64,000 nt of DNA from the NCBI RefSeq assembly GCF_035961655.1, contig NZ_CP108393.1:2773501-2837500 (forward strand). Reading direction: 5' to 3'. Position numbers and translations under genes: made by a program. Numbering within the stretch: the first letter of the stretch is position 1; each line of letters opens with the position of its first letter. The notes under the pieces were generated by a model. That model was not told the origin of the DNA, did not search any database, and worked only from the letters and a program-made list of their open reading frames with translations. Of the stretch, positions 55,698 through 64,000 are shown piece after piece. The DNA comes from Streptomyces sp. NBC_01317 (GTDB lineage Bacteria; Actinomycetota; Actinomycetes; Streptomycetales; Streptomycetaceae).

Positions 55698-56708
55698 ATG
55701 CGCCGCTACGGCAAGAACCCCGACGAGGACGACATCCGTACCCGCCCCAACCCGAAGGGCAACCGGCCGCGTACGAACATCAGGCCCAAGCACGAGGACG
55801 CCTCGGAGGGCATGGTCCTGACCGTGGACCGCGGCCGGCTCACCTGCCTCGTCGAGGACCGGGTCGTGCTCGCGATGACCGCCCGCGAGCTGGGCCGCAA
55901 GGCCGCGGTGGTGGGCGACCGGGTCGACATCGTCGGTGACCTGTCGGGCAAGAAGGACACGCTGGCGCGGATCGTACGGATCGGGAAACGGACCTCGGTC
56001 CTGCGGCGCACGGCGGACGACGACGACCCGTACGAGCGGGTGGTCGTCGCCAACGCCGACCAGCTCGCGATCGTCACCGCGCTCGCCGACCCCGAGCCGC
56101 GCCCCCGGCTGATCGACCGCTGCCTGGTCGCGGCGTTCGACGCGGGACTCGAACCGCTGCTGGTGCTGACCAAGTCCGACCTGGCCTCTGCGGACGAGCT
56201 GCTGGAGACGTACCAGGACCTCGGCATCCACTATGTCGTCACGCGGCGCGACGAGTTGGAGAGCGGGTTCGCGGCGGACCGGGTGCGGGAGTATCTGGAA
56301 GGCAAGGCGACCGCGTTCGTCGGGCACTCCGGCGTCGGCAAGACAACGCTGGTCAACGCGCTCGTCCCGGAGGACAGGCACCGGAGTACGGGCCTGGTCA
56401 ACGCGGTCACCGGGCGCGGCAGGCACACCACCACGTCGGCGCTCGCGCTGCCGCTGGCGAAGGCGGACGGCTGGGTCATCGACACCCCGGGCATCCGGTC
56501 CTTCGGGCTGCACCACGTCGATCCGTCGCGCGTCATCCTGGCGTTCCCGGACCTGGTGCCGGGGACGGAGGGCTGCCCGCGCGCGTGCAGCCACGACGAG
56601 CCGGACTGCGCGCTGGACGCGTGGGTCGCGGAGGGGCACGCGAGCCCGGCCCGGCTGTACTCGCTGCGGCGGCTCCTCGCCACACGCGAGCGACGCGAAG
56701 GCGACTGA
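55698..56708 (+). CDS. rsgA: Ribosome small-subunit-dependent GTPase RsgA
   Basis: A 336-residue circularly permuted GTPase that checks late 30S assembly. Motifs come in permuted order: G4 LTKSDLA, then G1 GHSGVGKTT, G2-like GRHTTTSA, G3 DTPGIRSFG. An N-terminal OB domain (about 38-95) and a zinc-binding C-terminal knuckle (CPRACSHDEPDC) bracket it. AGGAG precedes the ATG at 55698. Confidence 0.95.
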   Translation: MRRYGKNPDEDDIRTRPNPKGNRPRTNIRPKHEDASEGMVLTVDRGRLTCLVEDRVVLAMTARELGRKAAVVGDRVDIVGDLSGKKDTLARIVRIGKRTSVLRRTADDDDPYERVVVANADQLAIVTALADPEPRPRLIDRCLVAAFDAGLEPLLVLTKSDLASADELLETYQDLGIHYVVTRRDELESGFAADRVREYLEGKATAFVGHSGVGKTTLVNALVPEDRHRSTGLVNAVTGRGRHTTTSALALPLAKADGWVIDTPGIRSFGLHHVDPSRVILAFPDLVPGTEGCPRACSHDEPDCALDAWVAEGHASPARLYSLRRLLATRERREGD

Positions 56709-56797
56709 CACAACGCGTTTGCGGGCAACCGGCGTTGGTAAGTGCATAATCGCACCGAGCGACACCGAGCAGTCACCGACGCGGGAGGCCCCAGAAG

Positions 56798-57121
56798 ATG
56801 GCGTGGCTGCTGGTAGTGGTAGCCGGGATCCTGGAGACGGGTTTCGCGGTCTGCCTCAAGCTCTCGCACGGCTTCACCCGGCTGTGGCCGACCATCGCCT
56901 TCGCGTGTTTCGCCCTCGGCAGTTTCGGTCTGCTGACGCTCTCGCTGAAGAAGCTGGACGTCGGTCCGGCGTACGCGGTGTGGACGGGCATCGGCGCGGC
57001 GGGCACCGCGATCTACGGAATGATCTTCCTCGGCGACATCGTCTCGGTCCTCAAGCTGGTCTCCATCTCGCTGGTGATCATCGGCGTCATCGGCCTCCAG
57101 CTCTCGGGCTCGGCGCACTGA
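56798..57121 (+). CDS. SMR-family transporter, SugE/Gdx-like
   Basis: A 107-residue four-helix transporter. The membrane-embedded Glu is in GILETGFAVCLKLS, the family's proton/cation site; AYAVWTGIGAAGTAIYG is typical of the SugE (Gdx, guanidinium exporter) branch rather than EmrE. It works as an antiparallel dimer. Its 3' end overlaps a convergent TetR gene by 35 nt. No guanidine riboswitch was recognised in the 89-bp leader, so its control, perhaps by the TetR protein, is open. Confidence 0.9.
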   Translation: MAWLLVVVAGILETGFAVCLKLSHGFTRLWPTIAFACFALGSFGLLTLSLKKLDVGPAYAVWTGIGAAGTAIYGMIFLGDIVSVLKLVSISLVIIGVIGLQLSGSAH

Positions 57122-57737
57122 CCCCGTATTCGCCGCATGCGCCGGGCGCCGCTGTGACCGCTGTGCGGACCAGCTGACCCACCGGTTGTGCGCCGGGCGC
57201 GACCAGATGGGAGAGCGCGAGGCGTACGGCCAGTTCGCACCGGTGCAGATTGTGGTCCGTGCGCCCCCCGTCCAGCGTGCTCGCCGACCGGTCCCGTACC
57301 AGCGCCACCAGCTCGGCCGGTACGGGCGGCCCCGCGTCGGCCGCGCGCCGCGCGGGGACGGCCGCGGGCGCCCCGGGGTCGCGCAACGGGCGCGGGGCGG
57401 GCAGCCACTCCCCCCAGCAGCCGGTGAGCAGCGCCCGCAGCAGGGGCCGGTCCCCCGCGCGGGCGACGGTCCACTCGGCGACGGCGGCCAGCCGCTCGGC
57501 CGGTTCGGCCCGGGTGTCCGTACCGGCCAACTGCCCGTCCACACCCCGCAGATAGAGGTCGGCCTCGCGTCGCACCAGCGCGCGGGCCAGCCCGTCCTTG
57601 CCGCTGAACTCGTTGTAGAGGGTCTGCCGGGACACCCCGGCGGCGGACGCCACCTCGACCATCCTGACGGCCTGCCAGGGCGACTCGGCGAGCGCCGACT
57701 GGGCGGCGTCGAGCAGGGCTTCACGTGCGGTAGGCAT
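57087..57737 (-). CDS. TetR-family transcriptional regulator
   Basis: A 216-residue repressor. The N-terminal HTH is AREALLDAAQSALAESPWQA, then VEVASAAGVSRQTLYNEFSG (about 22-42). The ligand-binding part (50-216) is variable and ends in a Gly/Pro tail. The ATG at 57737 has GGAGG 5 nt upstream. It converges on the SMR transporter gene (35-nt overlap) and is divergent from hisN; either neighbour may be its target. Confidence 0.9.
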   Translation of the reverse strand: MPTAREALLDAAQSALAESPWQAVRMVEVASAAGVSRQTLYNEFSGKDGLARALVRREADLYLRGVDGQLAGTDTRAEPAERLAAVAEWTVARAGDRPLLRALLTGCWGEWLPAPRPLRDPGAPAAVPARRAADAGPPVPAELVALVRDRSASTLDGGRTDHNLHRCELAVRLALSHLVAPGAQPVGQLVRTAVTAAPGACGEYGVSAPSPRAGGR

Positions 57738-57907
57738 CGTTGCCTCCGGGGGCGTCGGCTCTGCGCTCAGAGTTGACGGGCCGTCGCGCAGTGTCAAGGG
57801 TCGCGGCACCGCGGGCGGTACCGGTCCCGTACCGCGTCAACGCCTCCTCCTCCCCCCGTACCGTGCCCCGTAGCCCGGCCCGGTGACCGGTCGATACTGT
57901 GACGCCC

Positions 57908-58708
57908 ATGCCCGATTACCACGATGATCTGCGCCTCGCCCACGTTCTCGCGGACGCCGCCGACGCCGCGACGATGGACCGGTTCAAGGCGCTCGACCTC
58001 AAGGTCGAGACCAAACCGGACATGACTCCGGTGAGTGAGGCCGACAAGGCCGCCGAGGAGCTGATCCGTGGGCATCTCCAGCGGGCCAGGCCGCGGGACG
58101 CGATCCTGGGCGAGGAGTTCGGCATCGAGGGCACGGGGCCGCGCCGCTGGGTGATCGACCCCATCGACGGCACCAAGAACTACGTACGCGGGGTGCCCGT
58201 CTGGGCGACGCTGATCTCCCTGATGGTGGCCACCGAGGGCGGGTACGAACCGGTCGTCGGCGTGGTGTCCGCGCCCGCGCTGGGCCGGCGCTGGTGGGCG
58301 GCGAAGGGCGGCGGCGCGTATACAGGCCGCAGCCTCTCCTCGGCGACCCGGCTGCGGGTGTCGGACGTCGCGAACGTGGGCGACGCGTCGTTCGCGTACT
58401 CCTCGATCACCGGCTGGGAGGAGCAGGGCCGGCTCGACGGCTTCCTCGACCTGTCCCGGGCGGTCTGGCGCACCCGTGCCTACGGCGACTTCTGGCCGTA
58501 CATGATGGTCGCGGAGGGCTCGGTGGACATGTGCGCGGAGCCGGAGCTGTCACTGTGGGACATGGCGGCGGTGGCGGTCGTGGTCCAGGAGGCGGGCGGC
58601 AGCTTCACCGGGCTCGACGGGCAGCCGGGCCCGCACAGCGGCAACGCGGCGGCCTCGAACGGCGTGCTCCACGAGGAGTTGCTCGGCTATCTGAACCAGC
58701 GCTACTGA
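57908..58708 (+). CDS. hisN: Histidinol-phosphatase of the inositol-monophosphatase fold
   Basis: A 266-residue Mg-dependent phosphatase. Metal-binding Glu in ILGEEFG, the IDPIDGTKNYVRG motif, and Asp in ELSLWDMAAV are intact. In S. coelicolor the gene at this place (SCO5208 by memory) is the HisN-type histidinol-phosphate phosphatase of histidine synthesis, so that role is preferred over inositol monophosphatase. The ATG at 57908 begins the conserved N-terminus. Confidence 0.88.
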   Translation: MPDYHDDLRLAHVLADAADAATMDRFKALDLKVETKPDMTPVSEADKAAEELIRGHLQRARPRDAILGEEFGIEGTGPRRWVIDPIDGTKNYVRGVPVWATLISLMVATEGGYEPVVGVVSAPALGRRWWAAKGGGAYTGRSLSSATRLRVSDVANVGDASFAYSSITGWEEQGRLDGFLDLSRAVWRTRAYGDFWPYMMVAEGSVDMCAEPELSLWDMAAVAVVVQEAGGSFTGLDGQPGPHSGNAAASNGVLHEELLGYLNQRY

Positions 58709-58927
58709 GCGTGAGGCGCGCCTCGACGGCGCTTTGTGTGATTTTTTCAAGCCCCCTCCGCACTCCTACGCCCCTCTTGTTGACCCGGCGCATCGGTGCG
58801 ACTCTGAGAGTCCCCCCACTTGTGAACTTGTGAATCGCTTCTCGTTACGTTCCGTACGCATCGCGCACGCGCCGTGCGCGCCCCGCGTACCCGGCGCGAC
58901 GATTCACCTAGGAGGTGGCTCCATCCC

Positions 58928-59329
58928 ATGCTCGTCCGTGACGCCATGAGTTCGGTGGTCCTCACCATCGGCCCCACCCACACCCTCCGCCAGGCCGCCC
59001 GGCTGATGGCGGCCCGCCGGGTCGGCGCCGCCGTCGTCCTCGACCCCGACCACTGCGGGATCGGCATCCTCACCGAGCGGGACATCCTGGTCTCGCTCGG
59101 CGCGGGACAGAGCCCGGACGCCGAGACCGCGGGCACCCACACCACGGGCGACGTCGTCTTCGCCGCCCCGTCGTGGACGCTCGAACAGGCGGCGGAAGCG
59201 ATGACGTACGGCGGCTTCCGCCACCTGATCGTGCTCGACGATCACGAACCCGTCGGCATCGTCTCCGTACGCGACATCATCCGCTGCTGGGCCCCGGCCA
59301 AGACCCGGGCCGCCGTCATGGCGGGGTGA
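58928..59329 (+). CDS. CBS-domain protein
   Basis: A 133-residue protein made of two CBS motifs (about 1-60 and 68-128; VRDAMSSVVLTI...GILTERDIL, and GDVVFAAPSWTLEQ...GIVSVRDII). Such free CBS pairs bind adenosyl ligands (AMP, ATP, NAD) as energy sensors. AGGAGGT lies 11 nt before the ATG. Partner unknown. Single gene between hisN and catalase. Confidence 0.9.
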   Translation: MLVRDAMSSVVLTIGPTHTLRQAARLMAARRVGAAVVLDPDHCGIGILTERDILVSLGAGQSPDAETAGTHTTGDVVFAAPSWTLEQAAEAMTYGGFRHLIVLDDHEPVGIVSVRDIIRCWAPAKTRAAVMAG

Positions 59330-59378
59330 CGCGGAAGGGCCTCGGCGGAAAGTCCCCGGCGGAAAAGAACACAGCGAA

Positions 59379-59408
59379 AGGGGCCGGATCCCGTAGGACC
59401 CGGCCCCT
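59379..59408. terminator. Bidirectional terminator between the CBS gene and catalase
   Basis: AGGGGCCGGATCC pairs with GGACCCGGCCCCT (12 of 13 bp) around a 4-nt loop, in a convergent gap. Confidence 0.75.
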
Positions 59409-59431
59409 GACGTCTCGGCGAGGCGGAGCTG

Positions 59432-60883
59432 TCAGCCGCGCAGGGCCTGGACCGCGGACTCCAGCCGCTTGCCGAAGTCGCCGTCCGCCTGGCGGAAGTT
59501 GTTCACCGCGCGCTCGGCGATGTCGTCACGCGACACCTTCGAGATGAACCCGGCGAGGTTCTCGATCAGACGGCTCTTCTCGTCCTCGGAGAGCAGCCGG
59601 TACAGGTTGCCCGCCTGGACGAAGTCGTTGTCCTCGGCGTGCACGGGCGCCTCGGTGTTGCCGGTGACGCCGGTGACCGGGGTCGGCTGCCACAGCGGGC
59701 GGTCGCTCTGGAAGGGGCCGCCGAAGCTGTTGGGCTCGTAGTTCTTGGTGCCCTTGTGACGGCCGTCGTACAGGTAGCCGTCCCGGCTGTTCGTGCGCGC
59801 CTCCGTGGCGTGCGGACGGTTCACCGGCAGGTGGTCGGCGTTGATGCCGACGCGGTAGCGGTGGGCGTCGCCGTACGCGAAGAGACGGCCCTGGAGCATC
59901 TTGTCCGGGGAGGGACCGATGCCCGGCACGAAGTGCGCCGGCGAGAAGATGGACTGCTCGACCTCGGCGAAGATGTTCTCCGGGTTGCGGTTGAGCTCCA
60001 GCTTGCCGATCTCGATCGGCGGGTAGTCCGCGTGCGGCCACACCTTGGTCAGGTCGAACGGGTTGAAGCGGTACGTGGCCGCCTCGGCCGCCGGCATGAT
60101 CTGGACCTGCACGGTCCAGGACGGGAAGTCGCCGCGCTCGATGGACTCGCGCAGGTCACGCTGGTGGCTGTCCGGGTCCAGGCCGGAGACCTGGACGGCC
60201 TCCTCCGTGGTGAGGTTCTTGATCCCCTGGTCCGTCTTGAAGTGGTACTTGACCCAGAAGACCTCGCCGGCCTCGTTGTTCCACTGGAACGTGTGCGAGC
60301 CGTACCCGTTCATGTGGCGCAGCGTCGCCGGGATGCCGCGGTCGCTGAACAGCCACGTCACCTGGTGGGTGGACTCGGGCGACAGACCCCAGAAGTCCCA
60401 GACGTTGTCCGCCTCCTGCGAGCCCGTGTACGGGTCGCGCTTCTGGGTGTGGATGAAGTCGGGGAACTTGATGGCGTCCTTGATGAAGAACACCGGGGTG
60501 TTGTTGCCGACGAGGTCGTAGTTGCCCTCTTCGGTGTAGAACTTCAGCGCGAAGCCGCGGGGGTCGCGCACCGCGTCCGCCGAGCCGAGGTTGCCCGCGA
60601 CGGTGGAGAAGCGCAGGAACGTCTCCGTCTCCTTGCCGACCTCGGAGAGGAACTTCGCCCGGGTCCACTGCGAGACATCACGCGTGAGGGTGAAGGTGCC
60701 GTACGCGCCGGCGCCGCGGGCGTGCACGATGCGCTCCGGGATGCGCTCGCGGTTGAAGTGCGCGAGCTTCTCCAGCAGCGCCTGGTCCTGCACCAGGACG
60801 GGACCACCGGCACCAGCGGTCTCACTGTTCTGGTTGTCGGCCAGCGGAGCCCCGGACTCCGTCGTCAGTGGTCCCTGCGTCAC
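59432..60883 (-). CDS. catA: Monofunctional heme catalase
   Basis: A 483-residue clade 3 catalase dismutating hydrogen peroxide. Distal heme His is in [13 protein letters not shown], Asn in [12 protein letters not shown], and the proximal heme Tyr in [12 protein letters not shown]. Length is typical of small-subunit catalases. Two starts are possible: ATG 60901 without a ribosome site, and GTG 60883 with TGGAGG 5 nt upstream; the latter (start [10 protein letters not shown]) fits Streptomyces CatA and is used. Divergent from a Fur-type gene, the catA-catR arrangement. Confidence 0.95.
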   Translation of the reverse strand: MTQGPLTTESGAPLADNQNSETAGAGGPVLVQDQALLEKLAHFNRERIPERIVHARGAGAYGTFTLTRDVSQWTRAKFLSEVGKETETFLRFSTVAGNLGSADAVRDPRGFALKFYTEEGNYDLVGNNTPVFFIKDAIKFPDFIHTQKRDPYTGSQEADNVWDFWGLSPESTHQVTWLFSDRGIPATLRHMNGYGSHTFQWNNEAGEVFWVKYHFKTDQGIKNLTTEEAVQVSGLDPDSHQRDLRESIERGDFPSWTVQVQIMPAAEAATYRFNPFDLTKVWPHADYPPIEIGKLELNRNPENIFAEVEQSIFSPAHFVPGIGPSPDKMLQGRLFAYGDAHRYRVGINADHLPVNRPHATEARTNSRDGYLYDGRHKGTKNYEPNSFGGPFQSDRPLWQPTPVTGVTGNTEAPVHAEDNDFVQAGNLYRLLSEDEKSRLIENLAGFISKVSRDDIAERAVNNFRQADGDFGKRLESAVQALRG

Positions 60884-60936
60884 GTGCGCCTCCAGCGTCA
60901 TTACTGCGTTCTGTCCCTTGGCGTTTGCCGATCTCG

Positions 60937-60964
60937 ATCCTACGATGGACTCTGTCTAAGTCAA
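60937..60964 (-). promoter_or_regulatory. catA promoter with overlapping CatR operator candidate
   Basis: Minus-strand TTGACT (60964-60959), 16 bp, then TAGGAT (60942-60937): a good housekeeping promoter. The dyad GACT-CTGTCTA-AGTC at 60948-60962 lies within the spacer and overlaps the -35, placing a Fur-family repressor where it would block transcription. Operator identity is inferred. Confidence 0.65.
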
Positions 60965-61024
60965 GTAAACATCCAAAGTCACACTCGTTCGGGACCTGAG
61001 TCCCTTCACTGTTAGGCTGGGCCC

Positions 61025-61441
61025 ATGAGTGACCTGTTGGAACGACTTCGCGAGCGCGGCTGGCGTATGACCGCACAGCGGCGTGTCGTGGCCGAGGTCC
61101 TCGACGGCGACCATGTGCACCTGACGGCCGACGAGGTGCACGCGCGTGCCGTCGCCCGGCTCCCCGAGATCTCCCGCGCGACCGTCTACAACACCCTGGG
61201 TGAGATGGTCACGCTGGGCGAGGTCATCGAGGTGTCCACGGACCGCCGCGCCAAGCGGTACGACCCCAACGCGCACCACCCGCACCACCACTTGGTCTGC
61301 GCCCAGTGCGGCGCGATCAAGGACGTGCACCCGACGGGTGATCCGCTGGCGTCCCTCCCGGACGGCGAGCGCTTCGGATTCTCGATCTCGGACGTCGAGG
61401 TGACGTACCGCGGTACGTGCCCGAACTGCGCCGCGGCGTAA
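61025..61441 (+). CDS. catR: Fur-family peroxide-sensing repressor CatR
   Basis: A 138-residue FurA/PerR-like regulator. The winged helix is in residues 1-75 (RMTAQRRVVAEVL, EISRATVYNTLGEM); the regulatory metal site includes HHPHHHLVCAQCG and the structural zinc Cys pairs CAQC and CPNC. In S. coelicolor CatR represses catA until peroxide oxidises it. It is divergent from catalase and likely autoregulated by the shared region. Confidence 0.93.
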   Translation: MSDLLERLRERGWRMTAQRRVVAEVLDGDHVHLTADEVHARAVARLPEISRATVYNTLGEMVTLGEVIEVSTDRRAKRYDPNAHHPHHHLVCAQCGAIKDVHPTGDPLASLPDGERFGFSISDVEVTYRGTCPNCAAA

Positions 61442-61522
61442 GACGGCCCTCGACACGGCAGCACCACCCGAAGTGCCCGGTTCCTGGTCCTGAGGAGCCG
61501 GGCACTGGTTTCTTCGCACAGA

Positions 61523-61560
61523 CGTGAGGCCCGGATCCCTTGCGGGATCCGGGCCTCACG
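61523..61560. terminator. Bidirectional terminator of catR and tRNA-fMet
   Basis: A perfect 17-bp stem CGTGAGGCCCGGATCCC/GGGATCCGGGCCTCACG with loop TTGC. It lies 7 bp from the tRNA 3' end. Confidence 0.85.
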
Positions 61561-61566
61561 TATCAG

Positions 61567-61640
61567 TAGCGGGGACAGGATTTGAACCTGCGACCTCTGG
61601 GTTATGAGCCCAGCGAGCTACCGAGCTGCTCCACCCCGCG
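61567..61640 (-). tRNA. Initiator tRNA-fMet (CAT), copy 1
   Basis: A 74-nt cloverleaf. Acceptor CGCGGGG/CCCCGCT leaves position 1 (C) unpaired with T, and the anticodon stem has the three G-C pairs before CTCATAA; both mark an initiator tRNA rather than elongator Met. CCA is not encoded. Identical to the copy at 63908-63981. Confidence 0.95.
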
Positions 61641-61697
61641 CCGTTGAACTGAACATTACGTCAAGGCGTCGACCAGCGCAAATGACCTTCACCCGGC

Positions 61698-63713
61698 TCA
61701 CGCCGTCAGCTCCTGGTGGAGCGCGTCGCGCAGCCGCGCCGCCCGTTCCGAGACCTCCGAGGGGCCCAGCTCGACGGCGCGGGCGCACCAGCGCTGGCCC
61801 TCGGTCAGCTCGCCCCTGCGGGCCGCGAGCAGCGCGAGGCGCAGCGCGGCCCGGCCGTGACCGGCCTGCGCGGCGCGGGTCCACCACAGGGCCGCCTCCC
61901 GCTCGCCGCCCTCACGGGCCAGCAGGAGGCCGAGGTTGAAGGCGCCGTTCCGGCTGCCCGCCTCGGCGGCCTCGCGGTACCACCGGGCGGCGTCGGTCAT
62001 GTCCCCGCGGCCCGCCGCGAGCATGCCGACGCGCACCTGGGCCCGGCGGTGGCCCTGCTCGGCGGCGCGCTCGTACCACTGCTCGCACTCGCTCTTCTCC
62101 GGGTACGTCTCCCCGAGCGCGGGCGGCCCCGGGGGCGGCCGGCGCGCGTCGAGCACCGTGGCCAGCCGGAAGGCGGCCTCGGCGCTGCCGCCGCCCGCGG
62201 CGCAGCGCAGGTGGCGCTCGGCGGACTGCTCGTCGCCGTCCCGCAGGTAGGCGATGCCCACCTGGAGGGCCGCTTCCGTGTGCCCGGCCGCCGCCGCGCG
62301 CTCGTACCAGCGCAGGGCCGTACGGTCCTCGTCGCGGCCCGCGTGCAGGATGCCCAGGTTGAACGCGGCGTCCACGCTGCCCGCCTCGGCGGCCTTGGAG
62401 AACCAGGGCTCGGCGCCGGTCGCGTCGTCGGCCTGGAGGAGCAGGACGGCCAGCGCGTTGGCGGCCTCGCGGTGGCCCGCGTAGGCGGCGCGGCGGTACC
62501 ACTGCTCGGCCTGGACGGTACGGTCCTGGGCGGCGCAGAGCAGCCCGAGGTTGTACGCGCCGTTGACGTCGCCCGCGTCCATGGCGGCGCGGTACCAGCG
62601 CTCGGCGGTCTGCGGCTCGCCCCGGGCGGCGTGCAGGGCGCCGAGGGCGTTGGCGGCGTTGCCGTCCCCGTCCTGGGCGGCGCGCAGCCACCAGACGGCG
62701 GCGCTCTCCTCGTCCCCGGCGTCGCGCAGCAGGAAGCCCAGCGCGCAGGCGGCCCTGGCCTCGCCGTCCTTGGCGGCGGTCAGGTACCAGCGGCCGGCCT
62801 CCTTGAGCTCGCCGCGCTTCTCCAGGATCGCGCCGAGGTGCAGGGCGGCGCGGCGGTGGCCGCGCGCGGCGGCCTGCTGGTACCACTGCGCGGCCTCGCT
62901 GATCAGCGTCGGGCCGTCGGCCCCGGCGCGGCGGTCCTGGCGGGCGGCGCGGCCGGGCCGGCCGAGGCGGTCGAGCGGGTCCGGGCGATCGAGGCGGTCC
63001 AGGCGGTCAGCCCGGCCCGTACGGTCCGAGCGGTCAGCGCGGTCCGCACGCGGCGGCGAAGGCGCGGCGGAGCCCCGGGCGCCCGGGGGGACCGGCCGGC
63101 CCGTACCGGTCTCGTACTGGCCCCTGTTGCTGCTGTAGACGACGTCCGCGCCGGAGCGCGCGCTCTCCTTGGCCCGGCGCTCCAGCGCGCGCGCCAGCCG
63201 GTACGACGCCTCGCGGTGCCCCTGCTCGGCGGCGGCGCGCAGCCAGCGCTCGGCGCCGACGTCGCTGCGGTGCTCCAGCAGGTCGGCGAGCGCGTAGGCG
63301 CCGAGGGCGTGGCCCTGCTCGGCGGACTGGCGCAGCCAGTACTCGGCGGCGGGCTCGTCGCCGCGCTCGCGGTAGTGGCGGCCGAGGGCGTGGGCGGCGG
63401 CGGCGGACCCGGCGACGGCGGCGATCCGCCACCAGCCCGCCGCCTCCTCGACATAGCCGCGCTGGTGGAGCAGGACACCCAGATTGTTGGCGGCGGCGCG
63501 CTCGCCCTCGGCGGTCGCGGCACGGAGGTAGGGCTCGGCGGCGTCGAGGTCGCCACGGCGCAGCAGCAGGGCGCCGAGCACGCTCATCGACGCGGTGTCG
63601 CCGTTCTCGGCGGCGCGGCGGTGACGCGCTTCCGCCTCGGCGTCCGAGGCCTCGTGTTGCTGCACAAACCGCCCTGTCTCCAACAGAGTTGCCCTATCCC
63701 CCATAAATACCAT
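61698..63713 (-). CDS. Sel1/TPR-repeat protein
   Basis: A 671-residue solenoid with about 15 Sel1-like repeats of near 36 residues (pattern A..LG.L...RGD...A..WYRRAAEAGH..A). The run is broken at about residues 195-280 by a low-complexity Arg/Asp/Leu segment (repeated DR, RADR and DRLDR). No signal peptide or catalytic domain. Such solenoids bind partner proteins. ATG 63713 (AGGTGG upstream) and 63704 are both possible starts. It lies between two initiator tRNA genes, all on the minus strand. Confidence 0.88.
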   Translation of the reverse strand: MVFMGDRATLLETGRFVQQHEASDAEAEARHRRAAENGDTASMSVLGALLLRRGDLDAAEPYLRAATAEGERAAANNLGVLLHQRGYVEEAAGWWRIAAVAGSAAAAHALGRHYRERGDEPAAEYWLRQSAEQGHALGAYALADLLEHRSDVGAERWLRAAAEQGHREASYRLARALERRAKESARSGADVVYSSNRGQYETGTGRPVPPGARGSAAPSPPRADRADRSDRTGRADRLDRLDRPDPLDRLGRPGRAARQDRRAGADGPTLISEAAQWYQQAAARGHRRAALHLGAILEKRGELKEAGRWYLTAAKDGEARAACALGFLLRDAGDEESAAVWWLRAAQDGDGNAANALGALHAARGEPQTAERWYRAAMDAGDVNGAYNLGLLCAAQDRTVQAEQWYRRAAYAGHREAANALAVLLLQADDATGAEPWFSKAAEAGSVDAAFNLGILHAGRDEDRTALRWYERAAAAGHTEAALQVGIAYLRDGDEQSAERHLRCAAGGGSAEAAFRLATVLDARRPPPGPPALGETYPEKSECEQWYERAAEQGHRRAQVRVGMLAAGRGDMTDAARWYREAAEAGSRNGAFNLGLLLAREGGEREAALWWTRAAQAGHGRAALRLALLAARRGELTEGQRWCARAVELGPSEVSERAARLRDALHQELTA

Positions 63714-63862
63714 CGTCGCACCACCTGTCCACCCACGTACAGCTGGTATATCGCGGCCGGAGAGGTCATCGTTGCGTTTTGTCGACTTGCCCACAGAGAG
63801 ACAAGTCAAACCCGATGGGGAACCAACGCGGCCTACCTGAGACACAGGTGGCGGCGGCACAC

Positions 63863-63901
63863 GTCAAGGGCCCGGATCCTAGAAGGATCCGGGCCCTTGA
63901 C
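63863..63901. terminator. Terminator of tRNA-fMet copy 2
   Basis: A perfect 18-bp stem GTCAAGGGCCCGGATCCT/AGGATCCGGGCCCTTGAC with loop AGA, 7 bp beyond the tRNA 3' end. It shares the GGCCCGGATCC core with the hairpin at 61523-61560. Confidence 0.85.
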
Positions 63902-63907
63902 TTCGCG

Positions 63908-63981
63908 TAGCGGGGACAGGATTTGAACCTGCGACCTCTGGGTTATGAGCCCAGCGAGCTACCGAGCTGCTCCACCCCGCG
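63908..63981 (-). tRNA. Initiator tRNA-fMet (CAT), copy 2
   Basis: Same 74-nt sequence as copy 1, with the C1/T72 mismatch and G-C-rich anticodon stem of initiators; CCA not encoded. Confidence 0.95.
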
Positions 63982-64000
63982 TCGTTGTGTCCCAACCGTA

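Noticed and set aside
56709..56797. Possible guanidine riboswitch before the SugE-like gene
   Set aside because: The 89-bp leader shows neither the paired ACGR-loop hairpins of the mini-ykkC class nor a ykkC core.
61567..63981. tRNA-associated integrative element or prophage
   Set aside because: No integrase, partial tRNA copy or phage gene is present; both tRNAs are full length and flank one ordinary gene.

Overview
This 64 kb window is high-GC actinobacterial chromosome, almost certainly Streptomyces. GC-biased third codon positions, GTG starts, and gene content and order (sodN/sodX, dasR-dasABC, sigH, wblE, nrdABS, sigR-rsrA, aroA-rsgA-hisN, catA-catR) match from memory the SCO5204-SCO5264 stretch of the S. 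coelicolor core, read in reverse. No prophage, integrative element, transposase, rRNA or CRISPR array was seen. All functions come from reading the sequence and family knowledge; no database search was run.

Layout. 0-10 kb: a DUF4097/PadR pair; a convergent intergenic region built as a large imperfect inverted repeat; an MDR oxidoreductase; malic enzyme; a one-permease polar amino acid ABC transporter; a methyltransferase; a CGNR regulator. 10-16 kb: the nickel superoxide dismutase pair (sodX, sodN), a secreted lysyl-oxidase-like protein, and the divergent snapalysin/LysR pair. 16-20 kb: a family 2B encapsulin shell gene with a CNB-like domain followed by its polyprenyl diphosphate synthase cargo gene; this nanocompartment is the most unusual system in the window. 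20-30 kb: amidase, PLP enzyme, Na+/H+ antiporter, UBP zinc finger, the sigma-H/anti-sigma pair, diacylglycerol kinase, WblE and a PdtaS-like histidine kinase. 30-37 kb: amino-sugar regulon (nagB, GH3 glycosidase, dasC-dasB-dasA, dasR) with recognisable DasR operators.

37-64 kb: DUF3311/MctP monocarboxylate uptake; a broken Uma2 gene; class I ribonucleotide reductase nrdA-nrdB with nrdS, preceded by paired NrdR boxes and a cobalamin riboswitch; peptide deformylase; an HD-GYP/HD/TPR operon; the thiol-stress switch sigR-rsrA with a perfect sigma-R promoter; hydrolase, SRAP protein, M50 peptidase, aroA, rsgA, an SMR transporter with a convergent TetR gene, hisN and a CBS protein; catalase with divergent Fur-type catR; and a Sel1-repeat protein flanked by two identical initiator tRNA genes.

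Functionally the region is rich in stress and redox control (SodN, sigma-H, WblE, sigma-R/RsrA, CatA/CatR), cofactor-dependent gene switching (nickel, cobalamin, NrdR) and chitin/GlcNAc sensing (DasR). Several intergenic signals are perfect-stem hairpins or phased repeats; they are listed individually.
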